Shown: positions 1 to 12,338, counted from the first letter of the stretch. The stretch: DNA of 64,000 nt from Sarcocystis neurona (GCA_000727475.1 KL647295.1:993985-1057984), one strand, 5' to 3'. A program made the numbers and translations. Notes: generated by a model from the sequence alone, not told the origin.

Positions 1-3000
1 ATCATCTGTACAGTTGCTTCCGTGGACGCGCAGCAGCCGTTCAATAGCGTCGCGCCTTCGGCAGTGTCAAAAGTGCTCACGCAGTCGGCAGTAGGCCTAT
101 TTTTACAGTCGCATTCACACCTCGTAGTTCTTATACATTTATGACTGCTGCCGCTCAGGTCGTTCTTCACAGCAGGCACGGCGTTTGTTTGTATGCCATT
201 CTCTTCCAGTGACGTATGCATCAACTTGCTTCTCAAAAAAATAGGCATATCCTCGTCCATGTATGCGCCGACCCGTCGTACTTCTGCTGCATCAGCTGCT
301 CGTGCGGCATCCTCCGTCGCTGCTGTTGATATTGCTGCGCGGATGCTGGAGGGAAGGTGCGACATGGTTTTGGCCCTTCCATCCATCGCTGCTGCAACGT
401 CTTGTCGCAGTCGCTCAATTTCCTTCTCTCGCTCGTTCACGTCATCTGTTTGCTGTTCACATTTCCTCTCGCTTCTCTCTAGACGCTGCTGTTTACCTGT
501 AAGCACGTCAGGCGCAGTAAAATCTACACCCGCACTCGGGGTGCCCGTACAGGCAGAGTGCGGTGGTTTCTGTGTGGCGCAGTCTGCAACACCACTATTA
601 TCAGGGGCGCTATCGCCAGGCGTTTGGTTACGAGTGGCTTCGACAGTTGGTACATTATTTTTTGAGCCACCACCCTCAGCGGCCGAAGTGGCAGCGGAGC
701 CTGGCGCAGGAGAGTGAACAGCACCTGCGGGAGACACAGCAGCCGTAGGAGAGCCGCAAGCAGATTCAGCACAATCTTCAGCTTCTCCAGTGGCGTGTGT
801 TGCAACCTGCAGACCAGTACGCGGGGCTGCACCGCTAGTAGGAGGGTCTGCGGGCTCGTCCTGCTTAAAGCCTGTTACGTCACCTGGTGCCTCTGTGCCG
901 GGAAGGGCACTAGCCGTCTTCCATGAAAGTTGTACACCTCCTGCCGACTTTTCAGCAGAGGCGACCTGGTTCAAGCTTTCCTCTCCCTTTTTCGCCAGCG
1001 TCCCCCACAACATGTCTTGCTGCCTAAGCTTCGCAGCAGCCGCTGCCGAAACCACAGGAACCTCCGGGGCTTCCTGTGTTCCGACCTTCCGCTGCTGCGT
1101 CTCCTTCGCTTGCACTGTCTTCTCCTGGACACGGTGTTGCTGCGACTGCTGCAGTTGTTTGCACTGTTTCTGCTCTTTCGATGGTGCAGCCACCTCTGCC
1201 ACACGCCGATGCTGTTGCAGTAGTTGCTCTTCTTCGCAGAGCTCCTCTGCCAGCTTTGCCCTGCGGGCCGTTTCTGCAATCGCAGCCGTGCAGCTGCTGT
1301 CGGCGTAAAGTTCCAGAGGCTGCAGTCCTGCTGCTTCCGCTGCAGCAGTAGCAACAGCATACTGCGGAAAGAAGCGCAGATTATGCCTGAACTGCTCCAC
1401 CCCATAGTCCTGCGGAAAAAGGGAGAAAAAAAACAAATTGCTATGCAGCTCGCCCCCGTCACACAGCTGCTGCGCCAGCCGCTCACGCGCCTCCAATAAT
1501 TGCTGCAGCTGTGCCTCCAGTTGTGCAGACACGTGCATGCGCGCGTACCAGTGATACAAGTACCCACTGACAGTCGTGTTGTCAATAAAGCCGACAACGC
1601 TTCCTCCACTTTTTTCACTTGGCGAGGCAGCGTTACAAACTGCGTCTTCACTTCCACTAGTGCTGCTGCTGTCCACCTTCTTGTAACTTTCTTTTTGGAT
1701 GCACCTGCTGCTAGCTATCACACACCTGCTGTCACTGCTGCATGCTGCGCCTACAGTTCGTGCTTCTACTGCTCCTGGGCAGACTTTTGTGTGACACTTG
1801 CTCGTGACACCTGCTGCTTCCTGCTGCTGCCGCTCCACGGTGTGCTGCACAGAAGAAAGGGACGCAGCACTAGGCACGTACACGGGCTGCTGCAGCGTGC
1901 CAGACAGACAGACACGTCGAACAGCAGCGGGAGAACTCGCGAATCCAGGTGGGTACAGCGTGAAGCTGCAGGACTTCAAAAACACTGGCTGGCGCTCGAG
2001 CGCGGCGGCGTAGGTTGTCGCCTGCTGTTGCTGCAACGACGTCAAGTGTATCCATTCTTCTTCCTCCTGCTGTCGAAGCTGCTGCTGCTGCTGCCTCTGC
2101 TGCAGCTGTTCCTGCCTCTGCTGCACTGAACGTCGCTTTGGAGAACTCTCAGCACGGATTCGCTTCGTCCTAGCTGCCGGTGGCCGCCGTGTCTGCGGCT
2201 GCACTTCTTCTGCCGCAGTCTCTGGAGAACAGGGGATACGAGAGGTCCTGCTACTATCGCTGTTAATGCATTTGCCGCTCGGAGAGGACGACGCAGCAGT
2301 TAAGCGCGCTGCAGCGTTTTCTTTGGTGTTGCGCCCGCTAGTGCGCCGCTGCTGTCTGAAGGCGATAGTCAAGTTGTGTGTTTCTGCAGCCTCCAGAGAG
2401 AGACGTGACGGTTTGCGGGTTCTACGTGCCTCGCTCTTACACAGCTCTTCAGTACTCGCAACGGCGGCTGGCGCCCCTGCGTCTGACCGGCGGCAGCTAT
2501 CGGCTTCCGCTGGCAGGGTGCGAGGGACACTCCCTGCTGCTGCCGCTGTAGAGGGATTAGCTCGTGCCGCTTCTTCTCCCGCTGTCGCACCTCCCGCCGT
2601 TCCTGCTGCTGCAGCACCTGGCAGCAACTCTGCTGCCGGCGCCGCCTCACCTAGGGTTGGGGGCACCCCCTCTCGCCGTGCTGCTGCTGGGTGTTGCGCT
2701 GCCTGCGCTGAAGCATGCTGCGCACCGGCAGCAGCAGGCGGGCCTACTACCATTGTTGTCTCTGCTTCTGCAACCGCTGTTGTTCCCGTTTGTTTGAAAT
2801 AGCAACTATTGGAGCTGGTGCGGCAGCATTCTTTTAAACTTGTTCGGGCAGGAAACGGCGATCGTAGACAGGACGGGAGTGGCTGCGAATTGTTGTCCAT
2901 TCCTGCGTGCAATCGCTTCTTTGACGCCCGCTGCAGCAGCAGCTGCTGGGGGGTCAGTGCTCTCCAGGGGGGTCGCTGCGGTTGCTGCGGCGTCCGAAAC

Positions 3001-5618
3001 GCTGCATTAGCACCAGGGGCTTCTGAACGCAAATAAGGGCTAGGTCCTGCTTCCGCAGCACGTGCTTCTGTCTGCTGCATCTCCGGAGCGGCCGCAGCCG
3101 AAATAGCGGTCGACCCAGATACAGTAATAACGGAATCAGCGCGACCTGCAAGAGGAGTCGCAGAAGCGGCGGCAGCCGAGGACACGAAGAGAGCAGAAGC
3201 AGGAGACACAGAGGGACTCTGTGAGACAAAACGAGAATCAAAGCCAATAGAACGAGCAGGCGTACCAGGAGAAATGCCACTACGGCGAGAAGTTATATCA
3301 TATGGCAGGACTCGGCGCGAAGGCCTGTAGTTTTCGCGAGGCACTCGCTTCGTTCTCTGCAGAAACCCTGCAGCAGCTGGTGTAGCAGCAGGCGCACGAG
3401 ACGCACAGTTGCTGCCCAGTGCTACAGCAGCAGGGAATCCTGCTGCTGTAGCATGGGTACGGCTTGTCGCTTCACCAACTGACGCTGCAACATGACGCGC
3501 TGCCGCTACACTACTGGTTGCTCTTCCAGCGTCTCCCGCTGGACCGGCGTTGCCTATGACTGCTGTGTTTACTTTCCCCGGAACTCCCCCCGCTGTCGCT
3601 GTTTCACCTGCTGTCACACCAGTGCGCCGTGCTGCCACAACGGAATATGCAGCTGCAGCGGGCTTTTGTAACTCTTGAGGCTGCCCGCGCAGCGCAGTTC
3701 GCGGCCCAGGAGCAGCAGGCGAAAAAGAGGATGCCTGCACAATGCCCGCCATATTCACTGTTGACGGCTTCACCCGCAGAGAGAGCTCGTGGGTAGATAC
3801 GCCCCCTTGACTTGTACCTACGAATTCACCTGCACTAGCAGATGCAGCAACAGCAGCGGGAGACGTACCACCGGCACCAGCAGCAGAGGGTACAGAAGGA
3901 CGCGACGCAACGCCATTGCCAGAGACTGCAGCTGCTGCATCGCGGCTGCCACAAGAGACACTCTGCATCGAGTCGTGTAAAACGGCGGCAAAGGCACCCT
4001 TTCCCGCCGCTGCTGCTTGACTACGGCCAAGCAGCTCTACCTGCTGAATCGTCTGTGTAGGCGCGGCCAGAGTTTCCCGCACCAACACTGAAGCTGCCTT
4101 GTACCCGTGACTTCCACGGTGAGGTGGAGCACCAGCTGCATCAACACCGGCAACTGAAGCCACGCCGGTGCCACCATGAGCAGCTCCGGTACCGACTGCA
4201 GGAGCACCACTCGCAGAAACAGCGGTACCACCGGCGAATGCAGGATTGGCTGTGTAGCACGCGCTGCGACGTGCAGGCAAGGTTAAAGGACAATTGTGAA
4301 GAGGCACATCCACACCCGCTGATGCAGCGCCAGCAGGAGGCTCCGCGGCAGCCGTTGAGACCCGACGGACTACACTAGCCGGAGACGCAGTTACAGGGCT
4401 ACACGCAGGAGCGTCATGCTCAGCTGCAGTAGCACACCGCTGAGCAAAGCCTGCAACGTGCGTGGCGCCTACATAGGGAGAGGAAGGACGCGGTCCAGGA
4501 GCCGTTGCAGCGCCCTGCGGAGCAACAGTATGAGCGGCGGCACCCGTAAGAGATAAACACACCGCACGCCTTTTGGTGTTACTCCGTCCTCGGTGAAGAG
4601 CAAGGGGAGAACGAAGAGGACTGGAACACGCAACAGGTGAAGCAGAGGGTCTGCACGGAGGAGCTCCAGCTGAACTGTCAACCAGAGGATCCGTTTCGGA
4701 AGCTAAACGGGGGACGGCACTACCGGTTTTCTGGGCTACAGAACCTGTCACACGAACTCCACGCGAACCATGAGGAAGTAACTGTGCAGACAAAATCCCA
4801 GATTGTACAGGCTCAGCAGCTGCTAAACGCCCTGCGGAAACAGGTGAGAACATGCAGCCCCGACGCTGCGGACGGATGGCGGTGGCGCCAAGAAGAGCGG
4901 AAGCACGAGGAGGGGGGGCAGGAAAAACAGCAGCATTTGCACGAGATTCAGCAGGCGCCAGTGTATTCCCTTCAGCAGATGTAGGTATCGAACCGCTATT
5001 GATTTCACACTGAATGCCACCTGCCGCTGACGGAGGAGCAGTCCCTGCTGTTAGTGCAGGTGACCTAAGCCTTCCGGCTGCCCGTTGTGCCACAGCTGGA
5101 AGCGGCGTCCCCTTCATCGCTGCTGTAACGGCTGATCTGCAATAGTCGGCACCACTGACACTCATAGAAGGGTGAGACTCCCTACACGCAGAAGCAGCGT
5201 TGAACCCATACGCACCACCAGCAGGGGGGCAGACTGGAGGGGCTGCGACAGGGGTGACAGTCGCAACATATGGTGCCGCACCACGTGGACGTGCAGGCGC
5301 AGGACAGGATGCAGGAGCAGCAGCAGCAGTCGCAGAGACTCCTGCAACAGCAACGGAAGACACGAAGAGTCTGTCGGATGCGAACGTAGTCTCATCAGCG
5401 GTACCGCCAATCAAAGCTGTCCGCGACACGACAGAAGAGGGTGTCTCCTCTTTCGTCGAGGAGGTGGAACAGGCAGCACAACTATTTCTTCCCAGTCCAT
5501 TGTCCTGCTGCACTTCGTTCTCCGGGGTCGCTGGCTGCTTGTGCTGTGAAAACGCAGCAGCAGTCGTCGTGCTGCGGCCCCTTCCACTTAAGCCGAAGCC
5601 TCCTACTGGGGCGGCCAT
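1..5618 (-). CDS. giant low-complexity Ala/Gln/Ser-rich coccidian protein, partial
   Basis: I read this minus-strand frame codon by codon from 5618 to position 3 and found no stop, about 1,872 codons, with the gene continuing past the left edge. The first ATG after the upstream in-frame stop at 5732-5730 is at 5618. The stretch between that stop and the ATG also reads as protein, so an upstream exon may exist and the start is provisional. Residues 1-1150 are Ala/Pro/Ser/Thr/Gly-rich with no recognisable fold. Around residues 1160-1200 there is a Gln/Glu-rich, coiled-coil-like block. Residues 1340-1460 look globular, with Phe and Tyr clusters (FFFSLFPQDYGVEQF near 1400). Residues 1700-1740 are a charged coiled coil, and a Cys-bearing segment (TRCECDCKN) follows near 1830. 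I recognise no family. The + strand frames here are shadows of this one. Function unknown. Confidence 0.88.
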   Translation of the reverse strand, partial: MAAPVGGFGLSGRGRSTTTAAAFSQHKQPATPENEVQQDNGLGRNSCAACSTSSTKEETPSSVVSRTALIGGTADETTFASDRLFVSSVAVAGVSATAAAAPASCPAPARPRGAAPYVATVTPVAAPPVCPPAGGAYGFNAASACRESHPSMSVSGADYCRSAVTAAMKGTPLPAVAQRAAGRLRSPALTAGTAPPSAAGGIQCEINSGSIPTSAEGNTLAPAESRANAAVFPAPPPRASALLGATAIRPQRRGCMFSPVSAGRLAAAEPVQSGILSAQLLPHGSRGVRVTGSVAQKTGSAVPRLASETDPLVDSSAGAPPCRPSASPVACSSPLRSPLALHRGRSNTKRRAVCLSLTGAAAHTVAPQGAATAPGPRPSSPYVGATHVAGFAQRCATAAEHDAPACSPVTASPASVVRRVSTAAAEPPAGAASAGVDVPLHNCPLTLPARRSACYTANPAFAGGTAVSASGAPAVGTGAAHGGTGVASVAGVDAAGAPPHRGSHGYKAASVLVRETLAAPTQTIQQVELLGRSQAAAAGKGAFAAVLHDSMQSVSCGSRDAAAAVSGNGVASRPSVPSAAGAGGTSPAAVAASASAGEFVGTSQGGVSTHELSLRVKPSTVNMAGIVQASSFSPAAPGPRTALRGQPQELQKPAAAAYSVVAARRTGVTAGETATAGGVPGKVNTAVIGNAGPAGDAGRATSSVAAARHVAASVGEATSRTHATAAGFPAAVALGSNCASRAPAATPAAAGFLQRTKRVPRENYRPSRRVLPYDITSRRSGISPGTPARSIGFDSRFVSQSPSVSPASALFVSSAAAASATPLAGRADSVITVSGSTAISAAAAPEMQQTEARAAEAGPSPYLRSEAPGANAAFRTPQQPQRPPWRALTPQQLLLQRASKKRLHAGMDNNSQPLPSCLRSPFPARTSLKECCRTSSNSCYFKQTGTTAVAEAETTMVVGPPAAAGAQHASAQAAQHPAAARREGVPPTLGEAAPAAELLPGAAAAGTAGGATAGEEAARANPSTAAAAGSVPRTLPAEADSCRRSDAGAPAAVASTEELCKSEARRTRKPSRLSLEAAETHNLTIAFRQQRRTSGRNTKENAAARLTAASSSPSGKCINSDSSRTSRIPCSPETAAEEVQPQTRRPPAARTKRIRAESSPKRRSVQQRQEQLQQRQQQQQLRQQEEEEWIHLTSLQQQQATTYAAALERQPVFLKSCSFTLYPPGFASSPAAVRRVCLSGTLQQPVYVPSAASLSSVQHTVERQQQEAAGVTSKCHTKVCPGAVEARTVGAACSSDSRCVIASSRCIQKESYKKVDSSSTSGSEDAVCNAASPSEKSGGSVVGFIDNTTVSGYLYHWYARMHVSAQLEAQLQQLLEARERLAQQLCDGGELHSNLFFFSLFPQDYGVEQFRHNLRFFPQYAVATAAAEAAGLQPLELYADSSCTAAIAETARRAKLAEELCEEEQLLQQHRRVAEVAAPSKEQKQCKQLQQSQQHRVQEKTVQAKETQQRKVGTQEAPEVPVVSAAAAAKLRQQDMLWGTLAKKGEESLNQVASAEKSAGGVQLSWKTASALPGTEAPGDVTGFKQDEPADPPTSGAAPRTGLQVATHATGEAEDCAESACGSPTAAVSPAGAVHSPAPGSAATSAAEGGGSKNNVPTVEATRNQTPGDSAPDNSGVADCATQKPPHSACTGTPSAGVDFTAPDVLTGKQQRLERSERKCEQQTDDVNEREKEIERLRQDVAAAMDGRAKTMSHLPSSIRAAISTAATEDAARAADAAEVRRVGAYMDEDMPIFLRSKLMHTSLEENGIQTNAVPAVKNDLSGSSHKCIRTTRCECDCKNRPTADCVSTFDTAEGATLLNGCCASTEATVQM

Positions 5619-6408
5619 CAGCCGGGCGTACTCAAACAGGATGAAGCCTCCACCTGAACGCAGCGTAGCTCGTCCCGCTGCTGTTACGTCCCGCCGTGCT
5701 GCCTTACGCAGCAGCGGCAGACGGGCACACTACAGGTCGCACGCGCTGCGTGTGTCGCGTTAGGTGTGCATGCAACGCTCGTGCACGCATATTTGTGCTG
5801 TGCACTTGGTGGCTTCCTCCTTGAGCAACGTGGACCGCCGCAGCTCCAAACGAGACGCAGCCGCTACATTAGCCGGGTTCACGCAGCAGCAGCCGCTCCT
5901 GCAGGAGCGGCGCGAGAACAGCTAAAACAGGCAACGTCGGTGACACAGCTGAGGCTGCGTCTGCGCAACCCCGCTAAGGTGGAGCCGTTTCCCACTTAGG
6001 ACTGGTGGTGGAGAGGTAAAATTAGGTGGTGCGGCCAGCAACACTGCAACTTCGGATGGCGCCTGCAAAATAGTTCTCACCCCATCAGCCGGAATTTTTA
6101 CGGTGAAGGTCACGAGAGAAACGATGCGTTACAGTTGGCAGAGCGTAAGACGCAACAGAAGAGAATTCCCTGGTTACGCACCAGGAAAAGACGGACCAAT
6201 AGACCCCAAGATGATGAATGGAGAAAAGGAGGACAAAAAGGCGGCTCCGAGGCTGACAACCAAACCTGCGAGATTTACACAGTGTTCTTCTGTGGAGGCT
6301 TCTACCAACTGAAGAGACACTCAGAAGAAAAGGCACTCTTCAAATCATCGCGAGAACAGAGGGCCTACTTTACCTGGTGTTTTTGCTACTGGAGTCCTCA
6401 CTACATAC

Positions 6409-6582
6409 CTTATTGTGGCTGTGGATGCCAGTAGTGATGCTGAAGTCGCTTCACATCTTACTGTCGCCAGAGCTCCTACCGATTCTGATGGGCTTGATGA
6501 GGTTGCTTCTATTGTGGTCCCTACCGTGGGTGGGGTTGCTGTTGTTCCTCCTGTGTCGGCACTGCTGTCACTGCTGGAGCAT
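6409..6582 (-). other. candidate exon upstream of the giant gene
   Basis: On the minus strand an open Ser/Thr/Ala-rich segment ends at a strong donor (AG then GTATGT) at 6409/6408. A possible acceptor AAG lies just before 6582. Composition resembles the N-terminal half of the giant gene. A second protein-like minus segment lies near 6113-6000 (VTFTVKIPADGVRTI), but I could not find a matching acceptor for it. This could be a 5' exon of the giant gene or a separate gene. Phase continuity to 5618 was not established. Confidence 0.25.
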
Positions 6583-6639
6583 CTTACATAAGCAGCGCAG
6601 TGCTCACGAGTGAAATGCAATACGTCTTGTTCTCCCCAT

Positions 6640-9600
6640 CACAGTGCATGCCAGCGCTTGACAATACAAAGTCTGCTGTAGCTGTTAACACTGCAGAACC
6701 GGACGCGGAGTGAAATCACATGGAAGAGGCTTCGCAAATTGTGCAGGACACAACCGCGAGGGGCACTCGCGCTGAGGCCTCTACACGCGTGACCTGACAA
6801 GTAGCCACCACAATATGACTTCATACCCTCTAGCATTGGTAGGGCATGTGACATGCGCATTTGGCGCGGATCTCGACAAAAACTTTCCCACTGAGCGGAG
6901 CAAGATCTCGACAGCCGAGCCAAGGGAAGAAGGAAACCGGGTCCCCTATCGACAGGAGGCCCAGACAAAAGGAAAGTAGCGCTAGTTTTCCTGTGATTAC
7001 TTTCAACAGCAGCAGAGCAACGGTCGTCACCCCCACGTAAAGAACCCACGACGAAGTAGTTAAATCATGTGCGTTTGTGTCCCGTGTGGCATCTTGCTGC
7101 CCTCACCACATATAAGTCCTTGGCGCTTCTTATATGTCTGCACGTTGCAGGTGTATACAGTTCACTATCTCCATGTGCATACATGCACGTATTCGCTTCC
7201 GTGGACATAGCGTAGTACGTCGCTACCTGCACGCTCCTCGAACACAGGACGCCACCATACACGGTCTACTGCACACCTACTACGTACAGATACGCACAGA
7301 AAAATACGTGGGATACCACAGCGTTCTATCCCCGTTGACCGTCACCAAATGAAACCACCCGCGCTCCTTGTCAACGACGTTGCTGGTTTGGAGCTCCGCT
7401 ACTGAAGCCGCCTCACGAACATTGTTGAACATGAGGTTGTCAGCAAAAACTCCGTCCGCACAAAAGCAGAAATTGACGGCGGACAATGATTAAGAGGCAG
7501 ACACAAAAGCACGGGGGAGCAGAAACCAGAAATCAAGAGGACGTTCCTTCGCGGAAGAGAAGTCCGTGGACTACGGGGCCGGCTAGCGATAGAGAACTCT
7601 CCTGATATAGTATAGATGTATTAAATTCCGCGGCATTCTGGGGGCCACGACGACAGAGACAAGGCGAACTGCAAGAACGAAACAAGGCAGACACAGTATA
7701 AATTAAGCAAAACGTTAGTGGCAGTGATGCACCTGTGGCTATAGAGCATCAACCAACGCGCACGACTACAAAAACTCCCTTGCATGCAGTCTCCCCCAAA
7801 GACACCACAGGAATCGTAGTGACCTCTATGGCAGTTGTGTGCCTAGATATATATACTGATATATATATATACATATGATCCACCTGTAGCTTCGGGCACA
7901 CGCACACGTGTGTGTATATATGAAACACATTGGCGGTGAAACAGTGTACCTGTAGCGACTCTGGAGTTCCCTTGTGCCTACGTTTACGCATGTGTATTTG
8001 AAGTACTCGTAAGCCTTCAGGGCCCACAATTCATACAAGCACACACGTTTATTTCCGTAAATTTCCGTTGTGGAGGAAGACCATTCACGTGCCAGAGGAA
8101 GTCAGAACCTCCTAGTTTTTACCATACTTCAATAGGCGCGTATATCACGTTTCGGAAGGTGAATTATTATCGAAACACAAGTGTACACAGTTAGGATCTT
8201 CGAAACTCCCGCTTTTCGCCATCCGTCTGTGTGGTGCGAGGTGAGGGCGTGTCGAGACGCAGATGCACACAATCAGTGACATCTAGCCTCAGGCTGCTCG
8301 GTGGCGACTATGAGGCGCGCCTTCGCAGGTGTATGCAGCTGCAAGCTTTCGGATACCTGCAGGATACACTTGTACTCGTGGGCACTTACTCCTTGTGCAC
8401 CGATGCATCCCGGTTTGAAGAAAGCTCCTGTGGGGGCATGCGTGATGCCACCTCGATATCTACAATAGCACGAATACACACCCACACACATGCACACACA
8501 CACACACACATAGACAGTTGTATTCAGGGTGTAAATGGATAGTCGCAAGATGCCAGCTCAGTATACCTTCCTGCCCTGGTCTTTTCAGAGCGTCGCGCTC
8601 GGGCAGGCTGTGTGCCGGAGTTGATTGATAGAGCGGAGGTTCGCAGGAACTTCACACTAACGTGGGCAAAACAGACTAGACTGTTTGTACTGCTCAACCC
8701 GATGCGCAGCGGGTTGCGTGTTATCTACATTGTGAGACCACGTGTATCATTCGTGACAGAACAACTAATTTGATGTTGTCTGTCGCCATAATGGTGAACA
8801 AGCGAATGTCCTGCAAGCAGATGCTTGCGGAAACCGACAGGCAGTGGCAGATAATGACATCCGTTAAATTATTTCCGCGGGCGAGGAGACGTCTGTTCTC
8901 ACAGAAATGAAATCTGCAAGTAAAGCGTGTGTATCTGCGCCCAGGTCTGTTTTAACTTGCATCATGTGCCGCCGCCGCTGGTTCCGCGCGTGTGATTCAA
9001 TACAGGCGTGTGGTGTTGTAGATGGGAGTGAATGGGCTCTACTGGTACCGTCTGTGAAGGCGAGCTGAAGATCGGACGGCTAAGCGGATAGGGAGGAACT
9101 GCTTAGAAGTACGGCTATGTGCATCTCTATGTATCAGGCTTTGCCTCTAGACCTTGCAAAACGCGGACGGTGTCAGAATTATCCGTAATAAGGGTTAGAA
9201 TGCTGCCGCATTTTCTCCGCCAGACGTGCGGTCACTGACTTCGCTGGTATGGACAAGAGCGACGCGGCAGACTATGACGCCGTAAACTGTCAAAGGCCAT
9301 ATAAATACGATGTACACGAGTGACACTGATGGCGTGATTCTAGGCGTAGTGGCATCGAATCATCTGGCGCGAAGAAAAAGTGATTAGATGATATCAATCC
9401 ACAGAAAACCCGTATGACAAAATGTCTGCGTCTCAATGGTGCGTCGACGCTGAACTCACTGACTAATCAAGGTAGCTTTTCGGACGCCTTCTTCCGCATA
9501 TGGTAGAACGGGGGTCGTTTTGAGACCCGTCAAGCGAGCTGAAGGCCTTTATTTGTCCGGCGTGTAAACGATCAGCGTGTTTTCTGGAGGACTGGTTTCT

Positions 9601-9870
9601 CCGACGAACTGCGGCGTCTATGTCTAAGAGCTATTCGGAAGGAGAAATAAAGGTGCGAAGGCGGGTCGTGTAATTACACGGACGCCACGGTCGACATACC
9701 CAGAGGTTGGCAACAGGGAGTCGCAGCCATCCACGAGGTTCACCACAGTGAATTAGCTTCGTCGTTGGGCAAGTGGAATGTAAGCATGGTGCTGAATATC
9801 GTGCTGTCTTCGTTCTTACATCCAATTCGATGGTCCTCTTTCTACTACTTCTGAGCAACTTCCTCCAACT
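6640..9870. other. gene-poor interval with microsatellites
   Basis: No frame here has supporting splice sites or convincing composition. It holds an (AT)n tract at about 7846-7877 and a (CA)n tract at about 8475-8510. The open frames near 7.75-8.05 kb and 8.23-8.55 kb cover these repeats and look like chance. Confidence 0.5.
8475..8510. repeat. (CA)n microsatellite
   Basis: Near-perfect alternating CA run with a few interruptions, read directly from the sequence. Confidence 0.9.
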
Positions 9871-9882
9871 CTCTCCGAAGCA

Positions 9883-10591
9883 TCATTCTCCTTCCGGCAC
9901 TTGTGCCATCTTTTCCCTATGCCTACTACCTCCTTTCCCTGAGCGGTGACTCCCATTCCCAAAGTAATGTTCGCCGGTACGCACGTGAGGCAGAGGTGGC
10001 ACTGTGATGTAAAGGGGCAACAGGTTTGCCGGTGCCGCCACGAAATTGCCAGTTTTATTCAGAATCGGCTGCGAAGTAACTGAGAAAGACACCCTTCCCA
10101 GCACCCGTCTTGCACCCCTGTAAGACAGTGACGGAATAATTGGTCAATGCGTTTACCTGGGGCTGCTTCGAGTCTCCGAGCTCGACCTGCCGCTTATGAA
10201 CGATGCCTGCACGCCGTTCATCACACAGAAGACGATCAAAGGGTGGTGGTGCACCACCCCTGCACGCATATGCGGTCGAGATATATGGAACGAGCACAGA
10301 AAAATTAAGGCGCAGGATGTCTGCAGCGATCCTACAAATCACCCTTCCGGGTCCAGAGCACTCTTCAGTGTTCAGAGCGTCAGGTGCCCCTCAGACCCCC
10401 ATCTGCTGCTTTATGAAAGACACGCAGTTCATGAAGGTTTGCAGTCGGAAGTAAAATACGTCAACGTACGGAAGAATTACACAATTCCTGCGACTCGCGC
10501 TGCTACTGGCAGAAGCACTCATATAAGCAAACAGCAGAGAACAGGTGGGGCATGTGCCACTTCCCGCCCCGCCGGCTCTTGAAAACCTCAT
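9883..10591 (-). other. tentative spliced coding region, minus strand
   Basis: Several open minus-strand segments follow one another. One runs from an ATG at 10591 to about 10394. One at about 10290-10160 follows a usable acceptor and ends at a donor (CAG then GTAAAC). A last one, roughly 10077-9883, sits after a pyrimidine-rich acceptor (TCTTTCTCAG). The final segment reads as ordinary protein (SQPILNKTGNFVAAPANLL). The middle frame can also be read straight through to a stop at 10055 without using the intron, so the exon order is ambiguous. No family recognised. A cDNA would settle whether these are one gene. Confidence 0.3.
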
Positions 10592-10599
10592 GTTTCCCT

Positions 10600-12330
10600 A
10601 CTGCGAGGGGAGGTAGTGCAGCGGTTGTGTTACACGGAGTTCACGAGAGGCCACGAAGACTCTCATTCATATGCAGAATATGTTGAATAATTCTACTGTC
10701 CGACTGATATTTCTGAACGCCAACAGCACAGTCAGACCGGGCACGACCGTAAGCGGATTCACTACCTATGAGCTACGCGTACTCCACAGCTGCGCAGGTG
10801 AATGTGTGTACCGTTAAGTGACTCGTGTTTTAGTGTACACTTGTGAATAGGGTAGTGAGCAAACTCGTAAATACGAACCCTCAACTTTACTTGCAAATTC
10901 ACTGGGCCATCAGCTGGGATCATAGGAGCATTCAAAGAATTTATGATTAAACCTCCTATGTGCGCACTGCGCAAACTTGACAGAGGATGACCACAAGTTG
11001 GTTGTGATCAGGTGTGCGGTGACAGCTTTCACAGGAGACGATTTTCGCCGCCCTTCTTTATGCAGCTGCACGGCATATTTGTGCGTAAGTGGGTCGACAG
11101 AGCTCTCCAAAGCAGTCAGGGTCACGCGTAGAGAGACGTTTACTACCAGTTGCATTACAACCTGAAAACAGTTTCGCGTGTTGACGAATCGCGGTACGAA
11201 GAAACAGCGTGGTACTTTCCACTCTGCGACCAGTGTAACTACGCCACCGGCGTGAGAGGCGCGCGTGGCGGCGTGCCGCAGTCACACGCCGTCTATATCT
11301 GAGGGAAGAAAACAGCGTTTGTCACGTCCGCAGTGCGCGCTTTAGCGTGCTCAGTTTTCTCCTGGCAGTCTTTGTGTGCTGTACACACAGAAGTAAAACT
11401 GTTCTAATGTAAGTGTGCTCGCCTACACTGCGTAGTGCTCTAGGTCCGGCTGAACTGCTTAATTCGTGCTTTGAGGCGCGGTCACGTTTTACGTGAGTAT
11501 GTGCCCTCCGGTTGCCTCTCTTCTCAGTAACGCTCCTGCTTCTTCTCTCTGCTCGATATCTTGCTAATCGGGAGAAAGGTTCACCATTTGTGCTCCACTA
11601 CTCGTTGGTCACGGACAACGTATCACCAAGGTGCACCGACTGATGCTTCTCCTGTGCGAAACTCAGCATCGCCCCCGTGGACAGTTGCAGTTGTTCTACA
11701 GGCGACACTCCTGAAGTGCGGTAGAGACGACCTTCGAATTCACCAGCAGGGGCACCTAAACAGGCCTCGGCGATACTAATATTTGGCAGCACCTTAATAA
11801 TTTAAGGAGACACCACCGGTGACAACCTCGTAATCCTTAAAGATGTCGGGGTATTCCACAAGCGAAATAAGTGCCACCTGTATGCGCAGTCATTGCGGAT
11901 GCGCACGCGTGCACAACTGGACCCTGGAAAGGTACAGTGTACGGAACGCAAGTGCGTGTCCCCGCTGCGCTTGCATATTCGTGTATGCACGGATACGCAT
12001 ATGTAGCTGTATGCGTAGACTTGTGTGGATCGGGGCAAGCTGTTATGTACTAGTCTGTCCTAAACACGTACACCGGTGTGAGCAGAATTGCTCCACAAGT
12101 TAACAATTACTGTAGAATCCGTGGAAGTTTGTTACGCGTAACTAAGTTCTGGAACTCGTTATTCTATACAGAAGGAGTTCCTGGTAGAATAACTGAACGT
12201 CTCTTACGCATAATCGAGCTCTCTGTCCCCTTCAAATAGGTACTTCACCGTTTGCGCTTCCTTTCGCATATAGTTTTCGGTGTGTACTGGAACGCGCAAC
12301 AACTCTACGTACTGTTGTGAGGCCGCGTAT
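10600..12330. other. no supported gene
   Basis: Short frames on both strands without splice signals or distinctive composition. I see nothing to annotate. Confidence 0.5.
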
Positions 12331-12338
12331 ATGATGGA

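Noticed and set aside
193..2129. Several long + frames rich in Leu, Cys and Ala over the left end
   Set aside because: They are antisense shadows of the giant minus-strand frame; their composition is what CTG/TGC repeats give when read on the wrong strand.
5200..5763. A 187-codon + frame rich in Ala and Pro
   Set aside because: It begins at TTG with a stop just upstream, and overlaps the start of the much longer minus frame, which explains the openness.
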